Shown: in pieces, positions 1-11,319 of the stretch
Position numbering within the stretch: position 1 is the first letter of the stretch
How the letters are laid out: each line of letters starts with the position of its first letter
From: Atriophallophorus winterbourni
Lineage: Eukaryota; Platyhelminthes; Trematoda; Plagiorchiida; Microphallidae
DNA: 64,000 bases
Direction of reading: 5' to 3'
Assembly: GCA_013407085.1 (NCBI GenBank)
Contig: JACCGJ010000200.1
Location: 41,243 to 105,242 of the forward strand
Translations under genes and position numbers: made by a program
Notes under the pieces: model-generated
Database searches by the model: none
The model's input: the letters and a program-made list of their open reading frames with translations, nothing else
What the model was told of the DNA's origin: nothing

Positions 1-175
1 TGACACAGAAGCTTGTCAGGCCAAGGGTAATAGTCCGGACAGGGAACATGACTAAGTAGCAGTCAACCCACCACCATTGATTTGACCTTACCGCTAAACA
101 GCCTATATTAGGCCTATGGTGTGTCACGTCTCGTAGGCATGACCAAGACACTGGACGCAGTGTAGATCTTGATAA
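1..175 (+). repeat. Dispersed repeat C (Penelope-associated), copy 1, cut by the window start
   Basis: Begins GACACAGAAGCTT and continues through ACAGGGAACATGACTAAG, GATTTGACCTTACCGCTAAA and TATGGTGTGTCACGTCTCGT. The same blocks in the same order recur at 660-945 and 45935-46250, and in part at 57835. The neighbouring Penelope-type coding remnants suggest this is non-coding sequence of such an element. Confidence 0.75.
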
Positions 176-204
176 CGTGGCAGTGATAAGACGGGGTGTG
201 AAAT

Positions 205-300
205 CTTCACGCCGAGGCAGTTAAAATAACAAAGGCTGGGGCGAATGCGGTGAACAAGGTGGATGGGGCGGATATTTCAACAATCTGGCGTTCGGTTCTG
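205..300 (+). pseudogene. Penelope-like element ORF remnant
   Basis: The plus frame reads ITKAGANAVNKVDGADIS, closely matching a stretch just past the GIY-YIG fragment at 1021-1151 on the opposite strand (EIAKAGRLVVNKVDAAKIS). Both are therefore copies of one coding sequence in opposite orientation. No start, catalytic region or long frame survives here. Confidence 0.5.
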
Positions 301-529
301 TAGCGGATAAGAATTAACGTGCATAACACCTAATGTGCACATGGATTACGTTAGCAGCGGGTCAGCGGACGCTGTTCGCACCTGTATACTAAATAAACAA
401 TTTAGGGATTAACACAGCATTTAGGGGGTGTGATCAATTGCCTTGATCTCGCCTGTCTAGCATAGAGAACTCAGAATTGGTCAAGATAATACCATTTTAA
501 ACCTGAACACTGTTCGTATTGACACCCTT

Positions 530-700
530 GGTGTGACGAAGCTTCTGTGTTCAGAAGCGATACGTTACCAAAAACTTGCTATAACCGAGTCATTGCAAAC
601 TTTATTTTCATGATTCTGGACTCCCGATCAGTCTCAAATATTTTCAAATACATTGGCAACGTTTCACTTCTGACACGAAGCTTCGTCAGCCCAAGGCTGT
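530..700. repeat. Inverted-repeat-bounded unit of repeat C
   Basis: The left arm (GTGACGAAGCTTCTGTGTTC then GCGATACGTTACCAA) recurs reverse-complemented on the right (GCAACGTTTCACTTCTGACA then CGAAGCTTCGTCAG), enclosing about 100 bp. The inner part (GACTCCCGATCAGTCTCAAA) recurs at 25705-25815, so the block is a repeated unit. Confidence 0.65.
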
Positions 701-945
701 CGATACGAACAGTGTTCAGGTCAGAACAGGGAACATGACTAAGTTGAAGTCACTCCCCTAATGATTTGACACTACCTCTAAACAGCCTATATTAGGTCTA
801 TGGTGTGTCACGTCTCGTGGGAATGACCAGGATCAGTGGTCGATTTGTCTGTTAGTTTGTATCAACACCAATCTAATATACGTGAATACAGTCAAGGTCG
901 GTTGACACTGCAGCCAACTAGCGTAAACGTACATAACTAATTGGG
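660..945 (+). repeat. Dispersed repeat C, copy 2
   Basis: Carries the same ordered blocks as the copy at the window start, then continues with ATGACCAGGATCAGTGGTCG and GTCGGTTGACACTGCAGC, which are also in the 46-kb copy. Together the three copies define a unit of at least 270 bp. Confidence 0.75.
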
Positions 946-1020
946 CTAAGGTTAAGGTATTTTTGAAGAAAAAGAAAAATCTAATTAAGTACTGAATAAC
1001 AACTATTTTCCTTCACGTCA

Positions 1021-1420
1021 GTGCAGAGTGTTAGATTATGGAGATTTTTGCCGCATCCACCTTATTGACCACCAGTCGACCTGCCTTGGCAATTTCCACC
1101 GCCATCGCATGTAGGCGTTTGCTATACGCTGTGGCCCGGAGATAAAACGTGCTAGGCCAAGGCGTAATCCCTCGAATCCCGGGGCTGTCTCTGGACACGC
1201 TTTCGGTGTTCTACGATTCTAATATGAAGTTCCCTGGAAGTCTGCCTTATGCAAACACACGAACAGTCCTTACAGTTGATTCTGTAGATGCGGTTCGTAA
1301 TGCTAGATAAAGGCGTCTTATCCTTGAGATGCATCAGAACCGAACGGATAGTTTTCCCTTTCTTATAAGTTACGCGTATGGCCGCCTGGTTCGAGATTCT
1401 ACGTATCACTTCAGATAGGC
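1021..1420 (-). pseudogene. Penelope-like element GIY-YIG endonuclease remnant
   Basis: The minus frame reads KKGKTIRSVLMHLKD, then IYRINCKDCSCVCIRQTSRE, then LHIRIVEHRKRVQR. This is the pattern of the GIY-YIG domain at the C-terminus of Penelope-like ORFs (V-Y-x-I-x-C-x-x-C-x-x-x-Y-I-G-Q-T-x-R-x-L-x-x-R-x-x-E-H-K). The I-G is degraded to I-R and the Y is lost, the frame breaks at about 1152, and matching residues continue in another frame to about 1040. The reverse transcriptase part is absent. A decayed fragment. Confidence 0.72.
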
Positions 1421-3110
1421 ATTTTACAAACGGTATACAAGCTGTATCTCGCCAATTTTTCCTAGATTTTTATTACGGGTATTTTACCTACATCAATTAG
1501 CGTTTTACAAAACATTTTAAATAACCGTGGTCTATAAAACTTTGGCTCGCTTCACGTTGCGCCTGTTTTCGCTCTCTTTCGTCGCTGCACAGGTATTCTA
1601 TCTTATGCTAAATGGAACAAGCTATGGACCTGAAGACCTGTCTAGGATGAGTCGAAGTGTATCGTAGTACAGCATCTGTATCGATAGGTTTCCGATATAC
1701 AGAAGTTTTTATTCAAAAATGGAAGAGTGCCTGTGCAAGATTCCACTTCGTTTGTGGCCGTAATACGTGTTTACAAGATGAATCCTTTTGCTTGTGGATC
1801 GTTTGATACAAACACTATGTAATTTCAGATTACTGGGATTCTCTGAATTTTGTATTGCTGTAGCGAGTGTAGGGAATCAATCATCAATGAGGGTTCCATC
1901 GGTAAATTCATTTTCCTTGATTTCAGCAACCTTATTCAACTTGTCAAGCTCAAATGTATTCAATGGTTCTGGTTTGGAAACATAAGCTCTTTAAATAGAA
2001 AGCAAGAAGTACGCATATGGTTTCTGGATCGTAAATGTTTTAAGATTTAGTAAAACTAACGCGTGTGGCACGGATATACTTGTACACTTTTCTATTATTG
2101 TAAACCATTCCTACCAGCATACCAGGATTTAAGAATCGGTACCCAAAACAGGGAGATCAATCCGATTTCTTCACACATTCGCCTCTGCGCGAATTGCATA
2201 CTCACCAATTATTATTATGAATTCTCGCTTTAATGTTGACTGGTAGATGAGTTGTGCTGAGTTAATTTGATGTTGAGAAGTACTTTTCTTTACATAATTG
2301 CACGAAGTATTGCAACCCTTCAACACAGAGTTTTACATTCTCATGAGAAAATAAGGGAAATCATATATTTCAAAACATTCCAAAATTACGATATGGACTA
2401 TTTTTTCAAATAATTGGCAAGTGTCAAATTAAAAGAAACAAATAACAGCTTTGGAATTCACCTAAAATATATAAATAAATAAATATAATATAAAATATAA
2501 GGTAATTTTGTATTGAATGTTTACTAAATGCCTAATTTTGACAGAGGCTCTGAGGCTAATGGATGAAAGAGAATCGCTAAATTGTATTACTGGATGGCCA
2601 AGGGTGTAACCTTGTGTGAACCTTTAGAGAAACTTGCCACATCCGTATATTACATTTAAATGAAATGCGATTGAGTTAGAAAATTCAAAGGCATTTATTA
2701 CGTGTATTTTTATACAATACGATTTACACATCACTCGAAACATTTTCATTCAATGAAACGATTGCTATTTTTAAACATATTAAAATTATGCAATCCCGAA
2801 ACGTTCCTTAATTTCCTCTATTGTTTCATCCGAATGGACACGCTAAATAATCGCTTTTCCGTCAAAAAATCTAATCCTTCGGTTTTCTCTAATTCGGTTC
2901 ACAGAAACGTTTTGTGCGAGCGTGTGTGGTTAGCGGGCTATCGCAGTTGTTGACTAAAATTTCCCAGATTTTAACGACTCAGTGACTCATTTTTAATTGC
3001 TACATCTTGTGGTAGCGAGGCGATGGATCCGTTAATTACTTCCGAAAATGTTACGCGATAATTAGACAACCGGTTTGACTCCAATAAATTTGATCAGCGC
3101 GACGAATTCT
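1421..3110. other. Unassigned AT-rich stretch
   Basis: Only short open frames, none recognisable, and AT-rich low-complexity runs near 2470-2500. No repeat shared with the rest of the window was noticed. Confidence 0.4.
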
Positions 3111-3173
3111 GTTTGTTTAAAAATGCCCGGAAGTAAGAAAACCACCAAAAAGCAAATATCGTTAGTCTCAAGC

Positions 3174-3263
3174 ATATGCGGATCCTGATCCTATTGTCCC
3201 TACCTGATGAGTGCAGACAGCACGAAACCGGTCGTGCGGTGTGTGTGTGATGGAAACGCATGT
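3174..3263 (+). ncRNA. Hammerhead ribozyme-like motif, subfamily B, intact core
   Basis: CTGATGA at 3204-3210; helix II GTGC (3211-3214), loop AGACA, GCAC (3220-3223); GAAA at 3224-3227; a tiny helix III from A-C-C / G-G-U (3227-3232); predicted cleavage after C3233 in GUC. Helix I: UAC (3201-3203) pairs with GUG (3234-3236), then CC (3198-3199) with GG (3238-3239), and an outer 7-bp stem pairs 3174-3180 with 3257-3263. Every invariant hammerhead position is present. The same repeat recurs at 26.9, 34.9, 38.2 and about 43.2 kb. Known relatives by type: the hammerhead-bearing Sm-alpha elements of schistosomes and ribozymes in Penelope-like elements. Confidence 0.82.
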
Positions 3264-5320
3264 AAATCAGCTTTATCGTCTATCCCAGTTTCAACAATGG
3301 CGGGTGATTCAAAATTAGCTAGAACACGTTCAAACGCGTGTGCTGGATTCAAATTGGCCGTCACCAAGACGTTAAACCATAGTGATAATTCGATTTATCG
3401 TAAAAATAAAAGTAATCCGATGAGTTACCACTTCGAAGAATAAACGAAACCAGATCGAAAAACAGTACAGATTGACGATTAAGAATCAATTTGAACTCTT
3501 GCTCACAGCTTCCGTGTACTCTTGGAACACGAGTTATTATCCTTCATCGGTTCCTCTAACCCTTAACCGAGGATTCGAAGTTTGCATTTGGTGAGCACAG
3601 TGGGTAATGTTAAAATGACGAATTAACACTGTGAATATGTATGAGGTTTTTAAAAGCGAAAAATACACGAATAGAACTGTGATCACTTTGCTTACACTGG
3701 CAGTTCAAGAAAAGTTTGACATTGTATGTGAGCATCCGGTGAAGAAAAAGTGATGGGTTCATGTTGGGTTCATGTAAAACAATTTTACGTTTGCGAAGAA
3801 TGAAGCACTTTTAGACAATTGTATACTCGAAGTGTGAGACTCAACCCAGCAATACCTGTAATTTGGAGATACGTTAAGTCTTGCTTGAGATGGATAAATT
3901 GCATTCGATTATCTCGAAGTCTTACGGACGCGCAAACGTTAGGTGCACTTTTAAAAGAACACATTCGGTTTGTGAATGTGAAGATTAAAGCGATTGAGCA
4001 TTGGTGGGAAATGTGAGACTGTGTTTTGACTAGAGTGGTGTATTCATATGTATGGGTACAAATATTTCATCCTCGTTCCAATTTGATCATGATGCATCGA
4101 GCAAGTTCACCGGGCAAACTAAAATATCTCAATTGAAAGAAAAATATTCGAAAGGATTTGTCGTAGATGAAGTTGAAGTGCAATGATGGTTAAAGGTTAT
4201 AATGCTTTAATCATTTTAGTGTCTTCCCACAAGCTTCAAAAATTCACTGTGAGAAACACCTCTCAAGACTCGGCGACTATTGCCGATCAAGGCTGTAGTA
4301 TTTGTAGAAAGCAACTCGTGGCTTTTTTATGATCTATATATTTTTGCGGGATAGTTCGATTTCTGCCTTGTATTTAAACTATCAAAATCACGAATCTACT
4401 GTGGGCGATTTTCTGGCTTTCTTGGACGTGCATCAGTGAGACTTTCAGTTCGAAAACTCAGTATTGAGTCATTACTAAACGGAATAGTGTCAGAGTTGAC
4501 ACCGAAGACTGGCAGTTGATTGAACCTGCTTTATCTAATAAAGGCTTCAAAGTTCAAGCTTTACTTATCATTTCTACACTGCTACAAGGCATGCAGAACA
4601 TGATCGCACTGTCTCTTTCCGATGAGTACAAACCGAACGAAACCGATTATGGAGTCTATACAATAAAATTCCTGCGAATTCGAAATTTGAGAGTTAGTAA
4701 TTTTTCGCGTTGCCATATACTCACAGATTTTGTAATGCATGTCGCATGTCTTTTAATGCGTAATGTTTAAAAGCATAAAAATATATATCTGGGCCATTGC
4801 TCAACCCGATGTTATACTTAAAGAGACATGAATGATTTTTCGGAAGCAATGTTGCCCGAATACGAGTGAATCGTTTCCTAATAGGTTTTGGTGCCATCCA
4901 TAGTTTGCTAAGGTATTTGGAAGCCTACAGTTGCGAGAAATTCAGTTTCGACTTTTGAGCTTTTTACTCTCTCATCTCTCTTCCACCCTCTCAATTTATA
5001 TCAGTAACTATGACAGTTTATGTTCAATGTCGTTGAGACACCAATCAATATGTCACTGACCTTGAAATAGTTGACTGCCAATTTGCAATACCCCCTAATA
5101 TTGTCTAAACTTTGGGTTTCCAGTGACCGAACTAAATTTACGCCATTTTGCGGGCCATCCCTAATGCAATTATTAATAATTATGTACCACCATTTGCCGA
5201 ACAGCTTTGAATTCAAGTGTGATTGCTATCCTTGGCTGTTTGAATGTGTTCCATTCTATCCATTACTGGCCAGAGTTCAAAATGTGGATCTACCTATTTT
5301 TGTTGACAGTTTGTGAATCT
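3264..5320. other. Unassigned stretch
   Basis: Short frames only (for example 4516-4770, 84 codons, unrecognised). No domain, splice-linked exon pair or shared repeat was identified. Confidence 0.35.
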
Positions 5321-5329
5321 GCCGTAACT

Positions 5330-5700
5330 TTTTCGCAGTCCGTGTATGCTTTATCTGGAACAGCTTACCACCAGAAATGGTTTCCTCATCACACGAAATG
5401 ATATTCAAAAAATGTTAGGATTGAATAATATTGTGTTGGCCCCAGTTTACTGAAATCTCACAGGGATCCCTTCTTATACACATACTTGGAGAAAGAAATA
5501 TATCAAAATATATATTTCCGGTCGATATATCGTCCCTCCATTTCACAGTTGGTATTAATTTTGCTCCTCCTTTGAAGTACATGGATGCAAACCCTAAATT
5601 AACGATTTGTTTAACTTTCATACATATATTCAATGGTATTGTACAGCTATCTGTTTTTTTCCACCATTAAACTTGACTCTTGATTTTATATGCATGCTTA
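5330..5700 (+). repeat. Dispersed repeat D, copy 1
   Basis: Shares ordered blocks with 33030-33350 on the same strand: GAACAGCTTACC..CAGAA, TGAATAATATTG.GTTGG, and further on GATGGTATTGTA (here AATGGTATTGTACAG). Spacing is alike across about 320-350 bp. The 33-kb copy follows directly on a reverse transcriptase fragment, so this may be LINE 3' sequence. No coding potential. Confidence 0.55.
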
Positions 5701-6589
5701 GAATTGTAAGTTATTTTAACCCAATGCAAAATTTGAGGGTAAATACTCAGAAACCTACAGTGGTTATCTATTCGATTATTTCCCGAAAAGCCACGTGTAT
5801 ATTTATTTCAGCTAGTATAAGGATATGCTCGTTCAACCTATCTCCCATTTTGAAGCCTAATAAACTTCAGAGAAAGGTGATTCACACACGGGTTTTGAAC
5901 TACTTTTTAATCTATTTAGAATTAATTTCAATGGTTCCATCTTGAGTTTCATCACACCTTGTTCCCAGTTCCTCTCACGTTTTCCTGTCAATCAGGCATT
6001 TTCACAACCTAAGTTTCATGACTTTTTAATGAGATGTCATGGAACAAGCTAGACTCATTCGCATGAGTCAGTCTCCTCGATGTTTGGGGAAGAGTAAAAT
6101 CCCAGAATTGGATGCTTCTGTACTCTTCTGTACTTGGTAAATAGACAAAAGTATGACCGCGCAGCTATTTAGCCAATGGTTTGTTTTATTGAAATATCTA
6201 AAATTCACGTTTGACCCACACGACCGGTGATATATTTCTAGAAAATACATTCGAAGGTAAACAATTCACAAAAACATTTGGCAAACGGCTCTGAAAAATA
6301 TTATTAGATGCAAATTTGAAGTAATAAAATTTTGGGATTTGCATAAACGATTCATTTTCATATTTGATCATGTATGTTCCACGTCTTGTGTGTTAATAAA
6401 TGTGACGATGCTAAAACTATCAGGCGACAATGAATGGTAAACGAAGCGAACAAAGCACGGGGTAAACTCTCGACTTGAGTGGGGAGATAGTTGTGTTTGA
6501 GTGATGTGCGAGTGATGTGATGTTGATCAATTATCATTAGGTTTAGACATTTTAAAATTGAATACAGTGTATTTACCGCTAGATCATGC

Positions 6590-6765
6590 AAAGTGTCGCC
6601 TTACAACAGAGTTCTGACCATCGTTGCAAGCGCTGCTTGAGAGATTGTTTCTCCCGAATCGGACTGCTTAGTCATTCAAAAAGCTGTAAAACATGAAAAT
6701 TTATTCGACTTTGATGTACATCCATGGTCGACATCGACCGAAGGAGGCCAATAACATGCTATGTA
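6590..6765 (+). pseudogene. ZF-LINE 3' end: C2H2-like finger plus palindromic tail
   Basis: Reads HRCKRCLRDCFSRIGLLSHS then a Cys, a few residues and TGA: a single C2H2-like finger of the C-x-x-C-x(8)-I-G-L-x-x-H type that closes the ORF of a widespread endonuclease/reverse-transcriptase LINE family. About 30 nt later comes the tail GATGTACATCC, ATGGTCGACATCGACC, GAAGGAGGCCAATAAC. Only the 3' end is present. Other finger/tail copies lie at 22.3, 29.4, 37.3 and 58.8 kb. Confidence 0.65.
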
Positions 6766-6909
6766 TACAGAAGGTTCTGGATTTCGACTACAAGCTGAAT
6801 AGATATATGACGTATTCACATCCTGCAGTAATCAGGATGCCACATTGGAAGGGAGTACTCTATTGGGGTCTAGCAACCGTGGGTTTTGAACATACCAGCG
6901 GTCTCTAAT

Positions 6910-8937
6910 GAATTGACTGATTTTTAATTGTGCACTTTAAGTTGCTGCTAACGCTTAAGCCTAGGTCAATCTTGGGTTCAATCTATTCGAGCTTTGAACA
7001 ACAAATGAATTATAGTAAGTAATTTAGTGAAGGAAAAATATACTGCGTTTTTCACCCAATATTGCTATCCTCGTTGATAATTTCGAAATACATTCAGATC
7101 ATATCTTTTTGCTTTCATTTCAGTTTAGCACAAAACTTATGATAAATAAACACCTCTAGTAAATTAAAAATCAAGTGCGTTTAAAGTTATAAGTGCTTAA
7201 CGTTTTGAATACCAAAAATAGATGTGCTACCACCAAAAGCAAACAGAATGCAAACCCGAGTAATATATCTATAACTAACAATTCAGTTCATGAGAGATAT
7301 ATAAATTACTTTCAGAATTATATCGGTTCTCACTTGTGGCACTATAGAATGAATTGAGCTTAAAGTGGTGGCACTAGGTGTTTAGTGAACAACAACCAAA
7401 GCTCATCAACTATTGAGTCAATATTTGCAATTAAATGTCCGAATTATTGATTTAACACCTAGTTGATGTCAGCCATACAATTATGTGAATGCGTTACACT
7501 TCAAGACAATGTTTCACATCTGCGCTGATGTATCAAGTGTTTGACATGTTCGTATTACTGCAGTATCGTCAGCAAATAAACTATCGATCGTGCATCCGTC
7601 AATATCGATCGTGAGTGCATAATGTGAGAACCGTTCACTGCACAGACTTTGTTTTATTCATTCATTCAGTCATTAAACGAGTTCAATTAAGGTTATGATT
7701 CTCTCTTACCCACAAACGGGCGAGCAGTGCATCACAGATATATCAATTCCTATTTGAACAAACAATAAATATGCTTTTGTTGAACTTCAAGCGGCAGAGG
7801 ATTTCTATTATTTTTCCACTTTAGTCTTCAGATGAGCGGGATTGAATTCGAGTATATTTCCCGCCCAAGCGCTATATTTTATCAGCTCATGCCTTGCGCT
7901 ATTAAACAGGTTTGCTGTGCTAATTTTACGCACCAGTTGTTCGAAAGTTCAAGTTAAGTTTAATGCCCTCCGCTATTTCAAGGCTATCTCACTTTGGTTC
8001 GACCGTTCGAGCTGTAACTATTTATACACAGGTTCATGGCCATACTTGATCAGCAGCAGCACAATCTAACCGTTCAGCATGCAAGAGCGTCCAAATTCGA
8101 AATATTCCAACAAGCTCATGCATTTGATTATATTTACGTGAATATATAATAGTGCGATTGAGCACACAGTATGTTTTAATACTTTATAACAGCGGGTTTA
8201 ACACATGCGCATAATTTTTGCGTGCAAAATTTCAGTAAATTCCTGAGAAATAAATATATTTGTAAAGAATGAACTTAACTAATATACGCGAATCTTCACA
8301 CAAGATTTCACCATTTTTCACCGAGAAATATTAAAATATTTTTTGCTGCTATCCACATATTGCAGTTTCGATCATTCATTGGAACCTTTTCAACCAACAT
8401 TGCTGCGAGAGATAGATTTTAAATAACCCGGTCTATGAATTTTGATATGAGCTTGTATTCGATATTTGCATAAAACGCTAATATGAATATCCGATTCTTA
8501 TCGTAAACAAACCGTTTTACAAAAGCTTTTATGGTGTGCACATAAGAGATTAAAATACTATGATTCAGCATTGTATTTCGATGATTGATTTATATCATAT
8601 GATTTTACGATTAACGAAAAATCTTCGCATCAATAAATAACCCGAAACACTGATAACATTCTCTGTCTCAACGTCCACATCTTTTTTATTACTCAGCAAC
8701 CGTGTACTATCTGCATGATCCACTTTCAACAGCCATGAACAGCGCCCACATTACATAACGGACAGTTTGTGTGCTAATTCATAAGCGAAGTAAATTCACT
8801 GTTGATATCTACAATGTCTCGTTTATAATGGTCCCATCAACACACATCAACACATTGGCAAACTTCCTGATTTCAATTATTCATATACAAAATTTTTTAG
8901 ACCGACCCATTTGCGCAATATAAATAACAATATCGGG
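6910..8937. other. Unassigned AT-rich stretch up to the gap
   Basis: Only short frames in all directions and nothing recognisable. No repeat shared with the rest of the window was noticed. Confidence 0.4.
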
Positions 8938-8957
8938 NNNNNNNNNNNNNNNNNNNN
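8938..8957. other. Assembly gap (20 N)
   Basis: Twenty unknown bases. Twenty is a typical placeholder length, so the true distance may differ. Confidence 0.99.
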
Positions 8958-9560
8958 AGAAGTTCATGGAATATTATCACGATAACGTCTTGACCATAGC
9001 TCGAGTATACAGCCAGTAATGTATTTCAAAGAAAATTAATTAATCTAGAAAATTGATGCGGAGCGTTTTTTCTATCATCAACTCGGATGACCACGTAACA
9101 ATCGTACATTCGACGAGATCCATTAATAAATTACAAGGAATATTGAACGAAACGTTGAGAAAAACTTATTGATTGCCCATTTAATTTCTAATCCGGAAAG
9201 TAAATAACCATTCCGTGATCTACGACGAAAATTCGCAAAATTGTTCTCGTCCCAGAGTAAATACACCGTGGGTAGACGGTCACCTGTGCTTCCACACTGA
9301 GGCATACATCACGCGTTGTTTTAGTGGAAGCGACTATATTCGTTCGTCTCGAAAATTGCCCCAGCCCCGGTGGTAATAAATACGTCCGAATAATAATAAT
9401 ATTCTTTGCCAACATTGCTTTCTGGATTTCTCAAACAGGAAAAATATGGGAGGCCCTAAATTTAATTGAAAATACAATAATGTTTGGTTGGAACAAAATT
9501 AATGTAACATATATTTACGTATGCTGGTACACACCAACAGCGATCATGCATGAGATAATT

Positions 9561-9920
9561 TCAATAACACTTTTGTCTTGAATATTTTGCCAATCCATCA
9601 AGTGAAAATATGAACCGGTCACGGATTAACACATGGTGTACTTTGGTTTGTGCTCTTAAGCTGTTCAGGTGAAAAAGCTCGCCATCATATCGTGTGCGTA
9701 GTTCAATAACTTCTATTTTCATCCCAAGAGCGTGCTTCAGCAGCAGAGCAAAGAAAGTACCGAACAGCTTGGGAGCTGGAACACACCCTTGTTTGACGCC
9801 TCGGTTAATTTCATAAGCTTCTGAGCTGCGACCGATGAAAAGGAGTGAGCATGTCATGCCAGAGTGGAAAATAATAAAAAAATTTAACAGGCTTCGAGTG
9901 CTGCCTATACGATCAAGCAT
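9561..9920 (-). pseudogene. ZF-LINE reverse transcriptase fragment
   Basis: A 119-codon minus frame containing FHSGMTCSLLF, then EINRGVKQGCVPAPKLFGTF, then LRTRYDGELFHLNSLRAQTK and VHHVLIRD. This is the palm segment before the catalytic aspartates of a non-LTR reverse transcriptase (G-V-K-Q-G-C-V-x-A-P-x-L-F, then the D-G-x-L-F-x-L-x-x-L-x-A-x-T-K-V signature of the finger-ended LINE family). The F-A-D-D box is lost just beyond (F-I-F-S-L-D). Truncated at both ends. Confidence 0.82.
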
Positions 9921-9959
9921 TCGGAAAATACCCTCCCGAATTAGAATATTTATTCATGC

Positions 9960-10010
9960 GCTTGTGATGTACATCCATGGTTGACATCGACCGAAGGAAG
10001 TCAACAACAA
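9960..10010 (+). repeat. Tail of ZF-LINE (plus strand)
   Basis: GATGTACATCCATGG, TTGACATCGACCGAAGG, AAGTCAACAAC: the same tail as at 6713, but opposite in orientation to the adjacent reverse transcriptase fragment, so a separate insertion. Confidence 0.7.
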
Positions 10011-10659
10011 TAACACAATATATGAAAATATCTCACAGTTGATTGCAATAAAAAAGGATATGATTACTTTTATGACCACCCCTTGCGTACGCGTTGTTAT
10101 TCTGCCAATAAACTTTACCGAGTGCTAATAAAGTTTTATGTACATTGAACTATGAACAAACGGCAGACCGTTACATTTAGATTAATGCTGGTAGATTGAA
10201 GTAGACCGCACGTGAGACTCATACTAAAATAAACTTGGGCGAAAATCGTCGGAAAAATATTCATGACAGCCTGGCACCTTGTCCACTTTGGATGAAATAA
10301 ACCGGAAATTAACACTCGGCCGCTAGGTGAGAAAAACATTAGTTAAACGTTTTGCATCTCCAAAATGCATATTGGGTATACCATGTTAAGTAAAGTTGAG
10401 TGTACGCTGGCGGTGTCAGGTTCTGAAAGACTGTAATGAGTTACGATTATCTTGTAAAATCTATAATTGCTATCTTCTTTAAGTCCACATCGACTATGAT
10501 TTACATACACCTGGAATAATATTCATTCTACGTGATACATTTTCGTAATCTTCTTACGCGCCTGATGATGATGGAATAATTTATCAAGTAAAATTTAAGC
10601 AATATCCTGCTGTTTGGCAGTTTTATTGGTTGTCCGTGCGAAGACGGATTTTGATTTGA

Positions 10660-10965
10660 CATATGCTGGATGATATCCATCATGGATGTAAATCATGAAA
10701 ACGGTTACTTCATACTTGAAAAGGTCGATCGTTACTATGCAGTAAGATTCTGTGGTTACAATATCTCCCATAAAGTTAACAGTGATAAGTAGTACCTTTG
10801 GATCTACAATGTTTGCGGGCTGTCAGTATGACCTGTTTTTAACAGCCGAGCGCACTAAGCGCTCTTCTTCTACATCAAGTTGACGCTTCACACTAGACAT
10901 CCAACGTGAAATGTCAAGATCAAGAACCTGCCAGCTTGTACCCTCAATATCCTATTTCATATCTA
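10660..10965 (-). pseudogene. ZF-LINE C-terminal fragment with degraded tail
   Basis: The minus frame reads EGTSWQVLDLDISRWMSSVK then RQLDVEEERLVRSAVKNRS before a stop. It resembles the equivalent part at 22.1 kb (PTSWKEILRD ... YRVKRRLRAREEKLLLSSAE). Downstream on the same strand lies GATTTACATCCATGATGG, a decayed form of the tail. Confidence 0.5.
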
Positions 10966-11278
10966 TTTCGCAAATGTCTATGACATATGACTTGTTACGT
11001 TAGAGTAAATATTTTGATATACGACCGTCCATCTTTTAATATTTTGGACACAGCCATCACCTGCGAATCTGCCACGTTACAGTTAGCAGGTTCGATAGAC
11101 CAAACTCAGAGAGCAAATCAGTATTTCTTATTCTCTCCATCCACAATATGTTCAAGATGAGACGAAATTTTCCTTAAATTGGAAGCATCCAGTTTCCGTT
11201 CGTATCTTGCTGTTATGGTTCAGGATTTATTAACATACGGTATAAACGTGTTGTATATCATCTTATTTGTATTGTTAT

Positions 11279-11313
11279 TAGCCTCATTCGGTCGATGATA
11301 TACATCAAGAGCG
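11279..11313 (-). repeat. ZF-LINE tail fragment
   Basis: The plus strand reads GCCTCATTCGGTCGATG then ATATACATCA, the complement of the tail with a short internal deletion. No finger coding sequence is recognisable beside it. Confidence 0.5.
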
Positions 11314-11319
11314 TATGAC

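Noticed and set aside
5071..5945. Overlapping plus frames of 64-112 codons
   Set aside because: They overlap each other and repeat D, share no frame continuity and show no domain.
8938..8957. N run as a possible biological boundary
   Set aside because: Exactly 20 Ns is an assembly placeholder; nothing on either side indicates an element end.
10560..10590. CTGATGATGATGG as a hammerhead core
   Set aside because: No helix II hairpin and no GAAA at the required distance.
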